NCBI GenBank assembly: GCA_029212905.1
Contig: JARGPB010000001.1
Span: forward strand, 1 to 64,000
Direction of reading: 5' to 3'
Length of the DNA: 64,000 nt
From: Thalassovita sp.
Lineage (GTDB): Bacteria > Pseudomonadota > Alphaproteobacteria > Rhodobacterales > Rhodobacteraceae
Shown: one piece after another, positions 1 to 8,213 of the stretch
Layout of the letters: every line of letters begins with the position of its first letter
Numbering within the stretch: position 1 is the stretch's first letter
The notes under the pieces: model-generated
The model's database searches: none
What the model saw: only the letters and a program-made list of their open reading frames with translations
Told to the model about the DNA's origin: nothing
Program-made: the position numbers and the translations under genes

Positions 1-51
1 ACCGGCCTGTCACGCCGGGGGTCGCGGGTTCGAGCCCCGTCAACCGCGCCA
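1..51 (+). tRNA. tRNA-Asp (GTC), 3' part only
   Basis: The window opens inside a tRNA. The anticodon stem CCGGC/GCCGG encloses the seven-base loop CTGTCAC, which puts GTC (Asp) at positions 34-36. A T arm with the TTCGAGC loop follows, then acceptor strand CAACCGC, discriminator G and an encoded CCA at 49-51. Discriminator G fits tRNA-Asp. The 5' acceptor and D arm lie outside the window. Confidence 0.93.
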
Positions 52-80
52 CTTCTTCCTTAATGGATGGAAATGGCTCT

Positions 81-308
81 ATGCACCGCCTCGATGCGCT
101 TCCTTGGACAACTGTTCTGATCATCTGCGGCACGCTGGGCCTGGCGCCGTTCGTGCCAGAGCCGCATATCTGGCAAAAGCTGAAGATGCTGTTCAGCGGT
201 GATCTTTCCCAGCCAATAGACATGTTCGATCTATTGTTCCACGGGCTGCCCTGGATTGTGGCCGGCCTAAAGGGAATACGTGCGCTGACCAGGGGTCAGA
301 CGTCGTAA
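81..308 (+). CDS. Small membrane protein of unknown function (75 aa)
   Basis: Short protein beginning MHRLDALPWTT, with one clear hydrophobic segment near residues 9-25 (TTVLIICGTLGLAPFVP) and a second weaker one near the C-terminus (LLFHGLPWIVAGL). It resembles small proteobacterial proteins loosely labelled 'RND transporter' in databases, although it is far too short to be a pump; that resemblance is from memory. An in-frame ATG at 63 would add six residues. I prefer 81 because the family usually begins MHRLD. It lies just after tRNA-Asp and overlaps the 3' end of the convergent sulfotransferase-like gene by 13 nt. Function unknown. Confidence 0.7.
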   Translation: MHRLDALPWTTVLIICGTLGLAPFVPEPHIWQKLKMLFSGDLSQPIDMFDLLFHGLPWIVAGLKGIRALTRGQTS

Positions 309-1054
309 CCCAGCGCAGTTTCTAGTGCTAAGTCCAAAGTTTCACGCATGTATTCGCGGTCAGGGGCGGGAATCGCTTCGGGCTTGGCTGGCCGATCCTG
401 TACCGCCGCGTTGAAGCGCGCGCCCAAACGTTTCACCACGGGGCGCAAAGGCGCATCCGACGGCGGTAGCCCAAGATCGGTACGAAACTGGTGCAGGAAC
501 TCTTTGGGTGTGTTTACGGCGGTTTCCTGCCGGACAAGCACAAAGGAACAGCCGCGATTGATCAGGCTCAGGTGGCTGCGCAGCTTGCCGATGCGCAGTT
601 GAAACAGGTTATCGTAGGGCAGGCCCGTGGCCGGGTCCCGATCTTGCTGCAAGGGTTGGCCGATCATGGCGGGGCCTGCGCCCTCAAAATATTTCGGATG
701 ATCCAGGATCGTCGCCCATGGCGCGCGCAAGAAGTCCGAAAAAGGCAGGGCCTGCATTGCTGCCGGGGTGTGCCAGGGTTTTGCAAACATCGACAACGCC
801 CAGTCTGCTGGATTTCGGACGCTGACTAACACCACCATATCACGGGGCACCGCCATCGCTTGCAGGGGGCCGTGTTTCCATCCCAGCGTTTCCACCGGCG
901 AAAGCGGTGTGTTCCGGCCCAACAGGCGTTTGACGTAATTGGTACCGCTGCTTCTTTCGCCCAGGACCTGAAACCGGGTCGGGACCGCGGTGCCTGGTCG
1001 GATGAACAGGCCGGTTTTGGCGAATCCAGAGGGGACGAGAGCGGATGTTTGCAC
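296..1054 (-). CDS. Sulfotransferase-like P-loop protein
   Basis: A 252-residue protein. Residues 32-45 (GERSSGTNYVKRLL) look like the 5'-phosphosulfate-binding loop of PAPS-dependent sulfotransferases. Residues 78-90 (VSVRNPADWALSMF) match the R-x-P...S pattern of the 3'-phosphate-binding motif. The likely role is sulfation of a cell-surface glycan or small molecule, but the acceptor cannot be read from sequence. The GTG start at 1054 is favoured by an AAGGA ribosome-binding site six bases upstream. It is divergent from a glycosyltransferase starting at 1149, so the 94 bp between them must carry both promoters. The pairing suggests surface-polysaccharide work, which is inference. Confidence 0.7.
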   Translation of the reverse strand: MQTSALVPSGFAKTGLFIRPGTAVPTRFQVLGERSSGTNYVKRLLGRNTPLSPVETLGWKHGPLQAMAVPRDMVVLVSVRNPADWALSMFAKPWHTPAAMQALPFSDFLRAPWATILDHPKYFEGAGPAMIGQPLQQDRDPATGLPYDNLFQLRIGKLRSHLSLINRGCSFVLVRQETAVNTPKEFLHQFRTDLGLPPSDAPLRPVVKRLGARFNAAVQDRPAKPEAIPAPDREYMRETLDLALETALGYDV

Positions 1055-1148
1055 GGGGGATCCTTAACGGCCTAGAAATCGATTCTCTTATAACAACAAA
1101 ATGGTTAGTCTTGCCAAAACGCAGTTGAGCAAAAGCAGAAGAGCCACA

Positions 1149-2021
1149 ATGCAGTCCACCGTTGCTGTTGTCACCATGGTGCGTGACGACTTGTTCTTTC
1201 TCAAGATCTGGTTGGCGCATTACGGGCGCGAATTTGGGCGCGAAAACCTGTATATCATCAATCACGGCCGGGGCGAGGACGTCGCCCGCCTGGCCGAGGG
1301 GTGCAATATCATCGGTATCCCCGGTGATCCGCATAAAAACTTTGATATGAAGCGCTGGCGGCTGCTGAACAACCTCGTGATGGGGCTGCGCAGCTACTAC
1401 ATGCATGTGATCGTTGGGGATGTGGACGAACTGGTTGTGATTGACCCGGACGAGGGCAAGACCCTGTTGGGTTTCCTGAAAGACGCGCGCAAAAACCGGG
1501 TCTATACGCCCCTCGGCCTAGAGGTGATCCACCGCATCGACCTGGAACCCAAGCCGATTACTGATCACGTTATCGGCCCGCGTCGTCATGTTCGGCTGGC
1601 ACCGCATTACTCAAAGCCATGTATCATTTCGGCGGGGACAAAAATCGCGCGTGGGGGGCATTTCACTCAGTTTGATAAGCTTTTTACGCCGGACTGCCTG
1701 TATCTGCTGCACCTGAAATTCTGTGACTTCGGCGAATATGCCTCGGCGATGGACCGGCGAAATGCGATCTCGGGTGATCTGGGCGCGGTGAACGAAGTGT
1801 CAATCGGACGGCATTGGTTCTCCGAGGCACGCGGGCAGGACCGCGCCGTGTTCGAGGCCTTTGCTGCGCTTGAAATGGTCGAAGGTTTCGACATGCGCCC
1901 CTATCGCAAAAAGATGCACCGCAGCTTCGCTCCGCGCGGCGACACCGGGTTCTATCAGTTTGATCGCCCCGACTATCAGGTGCAGTTTCAGTTGCCGGAT
2001 AGGTTTAACTCTGCCATCTAG
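1149..2021 (+). CDS. Glycosyltransferase family 2-like protein
   Basis: A 290-residue protein opening MQSTVAVVTMVRDD, the usual start of the Glyco_tranf_2_4-type proteins common in roseobacters. The acidic motif D91-V-D93-E within VIVGDVDELVV fits the metal/nucleotide-sugar-binding DxD of GT-A folds. No membrane segment is seen, so it is probably cytosolic. An upstream in-frame ATG at 1101 would add 16 basic residues; 1149 is preferred because the conserved fold starts there. It is divergent from the sulfotransferase-like gene and shares the tetranucleotide CTAG with the stop of the convergent hydrolase. Donor and acceptor are unknown. Confidence 0.75.
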   Translation: MQSTVAVVTMVRDDLFFLKIWLAHYGREFGRENLYIINHGRGEDVARLAEGCNIIGIPGDPHKNFDMKRWRLLNNLVMGLRSYYMHVIVGDVDELVVIDPDEGKTLLGFLKDARKNRVYTPLGLEVIHRIDLEPKPITDHVIGPRRHVRLAPHYSKPCIISAGTKIARGGHFTQFDKLFTPDCLYLLHLKFCDFGEYASAMDRRNAISGDLGAVNEVSIGRHWFSEARGQDRAVFEAFAALEMVEGFDMRPYRKKMHRSFAPRGDTGFYQFDRPDYQVQFQLPDRFNSAI

Positions 2022-2884
2022 AGTGTTGTTAAAAATCGTAAAATGGCATCTGCCGTCTGGATCGGCGCTGTGTCCGGGAAAAAGTGACCGCCGGGAATGC
2101 CCTGGGCCTGTATATTGATGGCGCGCGCCCGCCATGTGCCCGGCACATCATAGGCGCGCGCCATCGCGCCATCCGCACCAAAAAGCACCAGCGCAGGGCA
2201 CTCCACCATGCGCTCCAGATCCGCATCATCCAGCGCAAAATCGATGTCCAGCGCGGCGCGATAATCATTGCACATGCCGCGGATCGTATCGGGATCACGC
2301 CAGGCCGCGCGGTATTTTTCCAGCAAATCCGGGTCAAACTGCTCCAGTTTTGCCGCCCCCCAACCCAGCAGGCAGCTCTCGAAATAGGGATCCGGGTCTG
2401 CCTCAATCATTCTCTCAGGAAACGGCTCAGGCTGAGCCAGAAAGAACCAGTGGTAATAGGCCCGCGCGACTTGCTGGGTCAGCAGATCCAATAGCAGATG
2501 CGTCGGTACGATATCCATCACGGTCATCGACAGCAGCGCCTCCGAATGATCCAGCGCCATTCGATGTACGGTCCGCGCTCCCCGATCATGCCCTACCGCG
2601 TGGAAACGCGCGAAACCCAGATGCGCCATCAGGGCCACCTGATCCGCCGCCATCTCCCGGAAAGAATAGGCCGCTACAGCTTCAGGCTTGCTGGATGCGC
2701 CGTAGCCCCGCAAATCCGCGCAAACCACAGTGAAATCCTGCGCCAGAACAGGTGCGATATGGGTCCACATCGCGCGCGTCTGGGGAAACCCATGCAACAG
2801 CAACACGGGCGGGCCGCTTCCACCCTTGGAATAGGCAATCTCGACCCCGTTTACAGTTGCCATTCCCGTTTCGAAATCATCCAT
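2018..2884 (-). CDS. Alpha/beta hydrolase, fluoroacetate dehalogenase type
   Basis: A 288-residue alpha/beta hydrolase. The nucleophile elbow is G-H-D100-R101-G-A-R104: Asp rather than Ser, followed by the two carboxylate-binding arginines of fluoroacetate/haloacetate dehalogenases. H145-W146 (YYHWFF), Y208 and H267 (GGHFFP) correspond to the halide pocket and general-base residues known for that family. This supports hydrolytic dehalogenation of a haloacetate to glycolate in the cytosol; related epoxide hydrolases are the main alternative. Start: ATG 2884, with an in-frame ATG at 2899 also possible. Stops overlap the convergent glycosyltransferase by four bases. It follows the M20 peptidase on the same strand. 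Confidence 0.8.
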   Translation of the reverse strand: MDDFETGMATVNGVEIAYSKGGSGPPVLLLHGFPQTRAMWTHIAPVLAQDFTVVCADLRGYGASSKPEAVAAYSFREMAADQVALMAHLGFARFHAVGHDRGARTVHRMALDHSEALLSMTVMDIVPTHLLLDLLTQQVARAYYHWFFLAQPEPFPERMIEADPDPYFESCLLGWGAAKLEQFDPDLLEKYRAAWRDPDTIRGMCNDYRAALDIDFALDDADLERMVECPALVLFGADGAMARAYDVPGTWRARAINIQAQGIPGGHFFPDTAPIQTADAILRFLTTL

Positions 2885-2904
2885 CGCCGGCCCTTTCATC
2901 TTGC

Positions 2905-2956
2905 CCAAAATACTCCGGGGGAGCTGCGCGGAACGCGCGGCGGGGGCAGAGCCCCC
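2905..2956. repeat. Hairpin-type intergenic repeat, copy 1
   Basis: The gap between the M20 peptidase and the hydrolase holds CAAAATACTCCGGGGG followed by GCGCG-gaa-CGCGC and a perfect GGGGGC-AGA-GCCCCC hairpin (2942-2956). The same design, an A/T-rich CAAAA(A)TA.. box beside a GGGGGCAG...CCCCC hairpin, recurs in the ilvI-ilvH gap. It looks like a dispersed palindromic element of roseobacter genomes; that last point is from memory. Confidence 0.5.
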
Positions 2957-2960
2957 ATTT

Positions 2961-4334
2961 TCAGCGCGTCAATGCCTCCAGCACGCGGGCCCAGCTGCGA
3001 ATCCCGTGATGGAAGCTGGACAGGTCGTATTTCTCATTGGGGCTGTGGATCTGATCATCATCCTTGCCAAAGCCGATCAACATTGCGTCTGTGTCCAGAA
3101 TATCCTTGAAATATCCTGCGATCGGGATCGACCCGCCGCAGCCAACATAGGCTGCCGCGTTAGGCCATTCGTCCGACAGCGCTCCGCGGGCTTTTTCGAA
3201 CATCGGATTGTCGATGGACATCTGCGAGGCAGGCGCCCCTTTGTCCGTGCGGTACTCGATCGTGAAACCCTCGGGCAGGCGGTCCTTAACATAGTCGCGA
3301 AAGGCATCGCGAATCTTGTCTGGGTCCTGTTGTCCGACCAGCCGAAAGCTGACCTTGGCACTGGCCTGACTGGGCAGCACCGTCTTGAAGCCCGCGCCAG
3401 TGTAGCCGCCCCAGATGCCGTTGACATCGCAGGTCGGTCGCGACCAGATCATTTCGATTGGCATCCTGTCCTGTTCACCTGCTGGGTGTTTCAGCCCGAC
3501 CTCGCCCAGGAATGCGGCGTGGTCGAAATTCAACCCCTGCCACTGCGCCAGTACTTCGTCGGGTAGTTCGGGCACGCCATCGTAGAAACCGGGCAGGGTG
3601 ATGCGGCCCGTGTCGTCATGCAGCCCGGCTAGGATGCCGGTCAGCACACGAATAGGGTTCATCGCAATGCCGCCATACATGCCCGAGTGCAGGTCACGGT
3701 CGGGGCCTGTGATGGTGAAATCCTCGCCCAACAACCCGCGCAGCATCGTAACAATTGCCGGTGTTGTTTCGCCAAACAGCCCCGTGTCGCAGATCAGCGC
3801 GATGTCCGAGCTGAGCTCGGCGGCGTTTTCTTGCATGAATGGCACCAGCGAAGGCGAGCCTGATTCTTCTTCGCCTTCAAAGAAAAAGGTGATCTTGCAG
3901 GGCAGGGTGCCATGTACTGATTTCCATGCGCGGCAGGCTTCGACAAAGGTCATCAACTGCCCTTTGTCGTCCGAGGCTCCGCGCCCTCGGATGACTTTCT
4001 TGCCGTCTGTTTTTTCGATCGCTGGGTCAAAGGGATCGCGGTCCCACAGATCCAGCGGATCAACAGGCTGAACGTCGTAATGGCCGTAAAACAGCACATG
4101 CGGCCCATCCCCATCTACATGGCCGACAACCATGGGGTGGCCAGGAGTTTGACGTTTTTCCGTATCAATACCAATGCTTTGCAGATCCGCCACCAGCCAA
4201 TCCGCAGCCGTCTGGCAGTCGCCACTATATTCAGGGTCGGTCGAGATCGACGGGATACGCAGCAGTTCCAACAGGCGATCCAGTGCCTGAGGCAGGTTTT
4301 CGTCAATCCGAGAGAGTACAGGTTCCAGAGTCAT
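2961..4334 (-). CDS. M20 family metallopeptidase (dipeptidase)
   Basis: A 457-residue cytosolic dinuclear-zinc peptidase of the M20/ArgE/DapE family. Visible motifs are GHYDVQP (H85 metal ligand, D87), the bridging Asp in GASDDKGQ (about 122), FEGEEESGS (catalytic and metal-binding Glu about 155-156), and the inserted dimerisation domain with DLHSGMYGG. It probably cleaves dipeptides or beta-alanyl dipeptides; the substrate is not set by sequence. The start at 4334 is chosen over a longer reading frame because AAGGAGCGATTG precedes it. The hydrolase follows on the same strand after a hairpin repeat. The promoter must sit in the gap shared with divergent hemA. Confidence 0.88.
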   Translation of the reverse strand: MTLEPVLSRIDENLPQALDRLLELLRIPSISTDPEYSGDCQTAADWLVADLQSIGIDTEKRQTPGHPMVVGHVDGDGPHVLFYGHYDVQPVDPLDLWDRDPFDPAIEKTDGKKVIRGRGASDDKGQLMTFVEACRAWKSVHGTLPCKITFFFEGEEESGSPSLVPFMQENAAELSSDIALICDTGLFGETTPAIVTMLRGLLGEDFTITGPDRDLHSGMYGGIAMNPIRVLTGILAGLHDDTGRITLPGFYDGVPELPDEVLAQWQGLNFDHAAFLGEVGLKHPAGEQDRMPIEMIWSRPTCDVNGIWGGYTGAGFKTVLPSQASAKVSFRLVGQQDPDKIRDAFRDYVKDRLPEGFTIEYRTDKGAPASQMSIDNPMFEKARGALSDEWPNAAAYVGCGGSIPIAGYFKDILDTDAMLIGFGKDDDQIHSPNEKYDLSSFHHGIRSWARVLEALTR

Positions 4335-4398
4335 CAATCGCTCCTTGCGTGTTTGCGCGGAGCCTAGCATTGCGCGCGGCACTGTCCAGAGGCGGGAT

Positions 4399-4412
4399 TT
4401 GATGGAAATCAA
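4399..4412. promoter_or_regulatory. FNR/FnrL-type box upstream of hemA
   Basis: TTGAT-GGAA-ATCAA is a perfect match to the FNR consensus TTGAT-N4-ATCAA. It lies 63 bases before the hemA ATG. A weak -10-like TAGAGC at 4435-4440 would put the transcription start near 4446, with the box centred about 40 bases upstream, the class II activator position. FnrL control of hemA is established in Rhodobacter sphaeroides; its use here is inference. The box also lies upstream of the divergent M20 gene. Confidence 0.8.
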
Positions 4413-4475
4413 GGTGCGTAACTGGGGGCTCGCCTAGAGCGGTCTTCGCGAACACATGACTTAAGGACCTGCGCG

Positions 4476-5699
4476 ATGGATTATTCGGCCCAACTGGACA
4501 CTGCCCTGAACCGCCTGCATGACGAGGGCCGGTACCGGACCTTTATCGATATCGAACGGCGTCAGGGTAATTTTCCCCACGCGGTCTGGCGGCGCCCTGA
4601 CGGATCCGAGCAGGACATCACCGTCTGGTGCGGCAACGATTATCTGGGGATGGGGCAGCACCCCGTTGTCCTGGCCGCGATGCACGAGGCGATTGACGCC
4701 ACTGGTGCCGGCTCGGGTGGGACGCGGAATATCTCGGGGACGACGGTTTATCACAAACGGCTAGAGGCCGAGCTGGCCGATTTGCATGGCAAAGAGGCGG
4801 CGTTGCTGTTCACCAGTGCCTATATCGCTAATGACGCTACCCTCAGCACCCTGCCGAAACTGTTCCCCGGTCTGATCATTTATAGCGACGAGCTGAACCA
4901 TGCCTCGATGATCGAGGGCGTGCGCCGCAACGGCGGGGCCAAGCGGGTGTTCCGTCACAATGATGTGGCGCATCTGCGCGAATTGCTGGCGGCGGACGAT
5001 CCAAAGGCCCCCAAGCTGATCGCATTTGAATCAGTCTATTCGATGGATGGCGATTTCGGTCCGATCGAACAGATTTGCGACCTGGCCGACGAATTCGGTG
5101 CGCTGACCTATATCGACGAGGTGCACGCTGTCGGCATGTACGGTCCGCGCGGGGCTGGCGTAGCCGAGCGTGACCGACTGATGCACCGGCTGGACATTAT
5201 CAACGGCACCTTGGCCAAGGCCTATGGCGTGATGGGCGGCTATATCGCGGCATCGGCAAAAATGTGTGACGCGATCCGGTCTTACGCGCCGGGCTTCATC
5301 TTTACGACGTCTTTGCCGCCTGCTGTGGCTGCTGGTGCGGCGGCCTCTGTTCGGCACCTCAAGACCGATCAGGCGCTACGTGCCAAACATCAAGAGCAGG
5401 CCAAGAAACTGAAACTCCGGCTCAAGGGCCTGGGCCTGCCGATCATCGATCACGGTAGCCATATCGTGCCGGTGATCGTCGGTGATCCTGTGCACACCAA
5501 GGCGCTGAGCGACATGATGCTGGAGAGCTTTGGCATCTACGTTCAGCCGATCAATTTCCCGACCGTACCCCGCGGAACCGAGCGTTTGCGCTTTACGCCC
5601 TCGCCGGTACATGGCTCGGAGGAGATGGATCATCTTGTGCATGCATTGGATGCGCTATGGTCCCGATGTGAGCTGAATCGCGCCGAAATGTCTGCATGA
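4476..5699 (+). CDS. hemA: 5-aminolevulinate synthase
   Basis: 407-residue PLP enzyme that condenses glycine with succinyl-CoA to 5-aminolevulinate, the first step of tetrapyrrole synthesis by the C4 route of alphaproteobacteria. The PLP lysine is K248 in GTLAKAYG, the same number as in the R. capsulatus enzyme. D214 in YIDEVHAVG contacts the pyridine nitrogen, and the glycine-rich GAGSGGTRNISG is near 77-88. Length is normal and the protein is cytosolic. AAGGACC precedes the ATG. An FNR-type box upstream suggests induction when oxygen falls, matching the greater haem or bacteriochlorophyll demand then. The RodZ-like gene follows 108 bp later. Confidence 0.97.
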   Translation: MDYSAQLDTALNRLHDEGRYRTFIDIERRQGNFPHAVWRRPDGSEQDITVWCGNDYLGMGQHPVVLAAMHEAIDATGAGSGGTRNISGTTVYHKRLEAELADLHGKEAALLFTSAYIANDATLSTLPKLFPGLIIYSDELNHASMIEGVRRNGGAKRVFRHNDVAHLRELLAADDPKAPKLIAFESVYSMDGDFGPIEQICDLADEFGALTYIDEVHAVGMYGPRGAGVAERDRLMHRLDIINGTLAKAYGVMGGYIAASAKMCDAIRSYAPGFIFTTSLPPAVAAGAAASVRHLKTDQALRAKHQEQAKKLKLRLKGLGLPIIDHGSHIVPVIVGDPVHTKALSDMMLESFGIYVQPINFPTVPRGTERLRFTPSPVHGSEEMDHLVHALDALWSRCELNRAEMSA

Positions 5700-5807
5700 C
5701 GGCCCCTTGGATGCTTTTCCCCTTGAGTTGTGGTAGTGTGCAAGAAACAAAGGTCGCGTCTCGAATCGGGCAGGTTCGGTAAGCGAATGGCTTAAGGGCA
5801 GTTGGGG

Positions 5808-7001
5808 ATGATCAGGCGTAGAACGCGAGTAATCGAAGACGATCCAACGGCAAAGCCGAAAGGCTTTGACGCTTTCGAGATGCGTCTGGGCGACGTGATG
5901 CGCGGCGAGCGTGCCACCATGGGCAAGTCCCTGCTGGATGTCCAGCGAGAGCTGCGGATCAAAGCCTCTTATATTGCTGCTATCGAAAATGCCGATCCGA
6001 CGGCCTTTGATACGCCTGGCTTCATTGCTGGCTATGTGCGGTCCTATGCGCGCTATCTGAATATGGACCCCGATCAGGCCTTTACGGATTTCTGTCGCGA
6101 GAGCGGTTTCGCCACGGCGCATGGTATGTCGGCCGAGGCATCCTCGATCCGCAAAGAACCTATTGCCGCGCAGGCCAAAGCGAACCGCGATCCCTTCGCC
6201 GGGTCCGGCACGCCCTTTGCCCCGGCAAAGGAAGCGTTTATTTCACGGATCGAACCCGGCGCTATTGGCTCGGCCATGGTGTTGCTTCTGTTGATCGGGT
6301 CGATTGGATTTGGCGGCTATACCGTCTTGAACGAGGTGCAGCGCGTGCGTTTGGCCCCCGTTGAAAATACCCCTGATGTTCTGGCCGATCTGGACCCGTT
6401 GGAAAACCGTCCCTTGGGTAGCACACAAACCGTGCAAAGCGCCGGTCTGAACGGCACTGGCCTGACCACACCGCAGGCCGAGGCGCTGGATCGGTTGTAC
6501 CGCCCACAAGCGCTGGACGTGCCGGTGATGGTCGCTCGTGACGCCCCGATTTCCACATTGGACCCCGATCAGGTGGGCAGCTTCCAAACTGCAGAGCCTA
6601 CTCAAACCGCCAGCGCGGCGCTGAGCCCGCGCGAACCAGTGTCGGTGCCGCAGGTTGTTGAACCCGCAGCGCCCGGCGTTGAGATGGTTGCCGTGCGTCC
6701 GGCCTGGGTGCGTGTGCGCTCGGCCGAGGGCAGTGTGATCTTTGAGGGCATCATGGAGCCCGGCGACCGCTGGACCGTACCCCAGACCGAAGACGCGCCG
6801 ACGCTGCGTGTAGGCGAATCCAGTGCGATCTATTTCGCGGTGAATGGCAAACACTATGGACCGGCGGGCAACCGTGGCACCGTGACCAGCAATCTGGCCC
6901 TGTCGGTGGACGGCCTGACCGAGACCTATAGCGTCGCGGATCTGACCCAGCATCAGGAATTGGCGCGCACCGTGGCGCAGGCCGACCTGGAAGCAGAATA
7001 A
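5808..7001 (+). CDS. RodZ-like helix-turn-helix membrane protein
   Basis: A 397-residue protein with an N-terminal Cro-like HTH_25 domain (about 24-95; MGKSLLDVQRELRIK, SYIAAIENAD), one transmembrane helix near 152-174, a long Pro/Ala-rich periplasmic linker, and a C-terminal DUF4115 domain (about 300-375; VRVRSAEGSVIFEGIMEPGDRW). This is the layout of RodZ, the MreB-binding cell-shape protein. A direct role in shape is inferred. An in-frame TTG at 5802 would add two residues; AAGGG upstream suits either start. It sits immediately before ispG, a neighbourhood common in alphaproteobacteria. Confidence 0.85.
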   Translation: MIRRRTRVIEDDPTAKPKGFDAFEMRLGDVMRGERATMGKSLLDVQRELRIKASYIAAIENADPTAFDTPGFIAGYVRSYARYLNMDPDQAFTDFCRESGFATAHGMSAEASSIRKEPIAAQAKANRDPFAGSGTPFAPAKEAFISRIEPGAIGSAMVLLLLIGSIGFGGYTVLNEVQRVRLAPVENTPDVLADLDPLENRPLGSTQTVQSAGLNGTGLTTPQAEALDRLYRPQALDVPVMVARDAPISTLDPDQVGSFQTAEPTQTASAALSPREPVSVPQVVEPAAPGVEMVAVRPAWVRVRSAEGSVIFEGIMEPGDRWTVPQTEDAPTLRVGESSAIYFAVNGKHYGPAGNRGTVTSNLALSVDGLTETYSVADLTQHQELARTVAQADLEAE

Positions 7002-7079
7002 CTTCGTTCCGGATGGATTGAAGCGCGGCCCATAGGGCGCTATCTACCCACAGACCCTAGTTGACCGAGGACAGGACGC

Positions 7080-8213
7080 ATGTCGCTGAACCATGTTCGC
7101 CCGTGGCGCAATATCTACCGTCGCGAGAGCCGCAAAATCCATGTGGGCAACGTGCCTGTCGGGGGGGATGCTCCGATCTCGGTGCAGACGATGACCAACA
7201 CATTGACCACGGATGTGGCCGGAACGATTGATCAGGTGCAACGGGCCGCCGAGGCGGGCGCAGATATCGTGCGGATCTCGGTCCCGGACGAGGCCTCGTC
7301 CAAGGCACTGAAGGAAATCGTGCGCGAAAGCCCGGTGCCGATCGTGGCTGACATCCATTTTCATTACAAACGCGGGATCGAGGCCGCCGAGGCCGGTGCT
7401 GCATGTCTGCGGATCAATCCGGGCAATATCGGAGACGAGCGCCGGGTCAAAGAGGTGATCCAGGCAGCGCGGGATCATAACTGCTCGATCCGTATCGGGG
7501 TGAATGCCGGGTCATTGGAAAAACACCTGTTGGAAAAATACGGAGAGCCATGCCCCGACGCGATGGTCGAGTCCGGGATGGAGCACATCCGCATTCTGCA
7601 AGACAATGATTTCCACGAATTCAAAATCAGCGTGAAGGCCAGCGATGTTTTCATGGCCGCCGCTGCCTATCAACAGCTGGCCGAACGCACCGACGCGCCG
7701 ATCCATCTGGGCATTACCGAGGCCGGCGGGCTGATGTCCGGCACGATCAAGTCCTCGATTGGTCTGGGAAACTTGTTGTGGATGGGGATTGGCGACACGA
7801 TCCGCGTCAGCCTGTCCGCAGATCCGGTCGAAGAGGTCAAGGTTGGCTATGAAATTCTGAAATCGCTGGGGCTGCGGCACCGTGGCGTGAATATCATTTC
7901 CTGCCCGTCCTGCGCGCGGCAGGGATTCGATGTGATCAAAACTGTCGAAGCGCTGGAAAAACGGCTGGAGCATATCAAAACACCCATGAGCCTTAGCATC
8001 ATTGGCTGTGTCGTGAACGGCCCGGGCGAAGCACTGATGACAGATGTTGGATTCACCGGCGGTGGGGCGGGGTCCGGCATGGTGTACCTGGCCGGCAAAC
8101 AGGACCACAAGCAAAGCAACGAGGGCATGGTGGATCATATCGTGCGTCTGGTCGAACAGCGCGCCGAAGCAATCGAGGCGGGCAAAGTCATCGTGATGGA
8201 CGAAGACGTCTAA
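7080..8213 (+). CDS. ispG: 4-hydroxy-3-methylbut-2-en-1-yl diphosphate synthase (GcpE/IspG)
   Basis: 377-residue cytosolic iron-sulfur enzyme of the MEP isoprenoid pathway. It reductively opens methylerythritol cyclodiphosphate to HMBPP using electrons from flavodoxin or ferredoxin. The [4Fe-4S] ligands are visible: C275 and C278 (ISCPSCARQGF), C310 and E317 (IIGCVVNGPGE). The N-terminal TIM barrel carries the expected VADIHFHY and RINPGNIGDE motifs. Length matches the bacterial single-domain form. It ends with TAA overlapping the stop of the convergent thioredoxin-like gene. It is downstream of the RodZ-like gene with 78 bp between, possibly in the same transcript. Confidence 0.97.
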   Translation: MSLNHVRPWRNIYRRESRKIHVGNVPVGGDAPISVQTMTNTLTTDVAGTIDQVQRAAEAGADIVRISVPDEASSKALKEIVRESPVPIVADIHFHYKRGIEAAEAGAACLRINPGNIGDERRVKEVIQAARDHNCSIRIGVNAGSLEKHLLEKYGEPCPDAMVESGMEHIRILQDNDFHEFKISVKASDVFMAAAAYQQLAERTDAPIHLGITEAGGLMSGTIKSSIGLGNLLWMGIGDTIRVSLSADPVEEVKVGYEILKSLGLRHRGVNIISCPSCARQGFDVIKTVEALEKRLEHIKTPMSLSIIGCVVNGPGEALMTDVGFTGGGAGSGMVYLAGKQDHKQSNEGMVDHIVRLVEQRAEAIEAGKVIVMDEDV

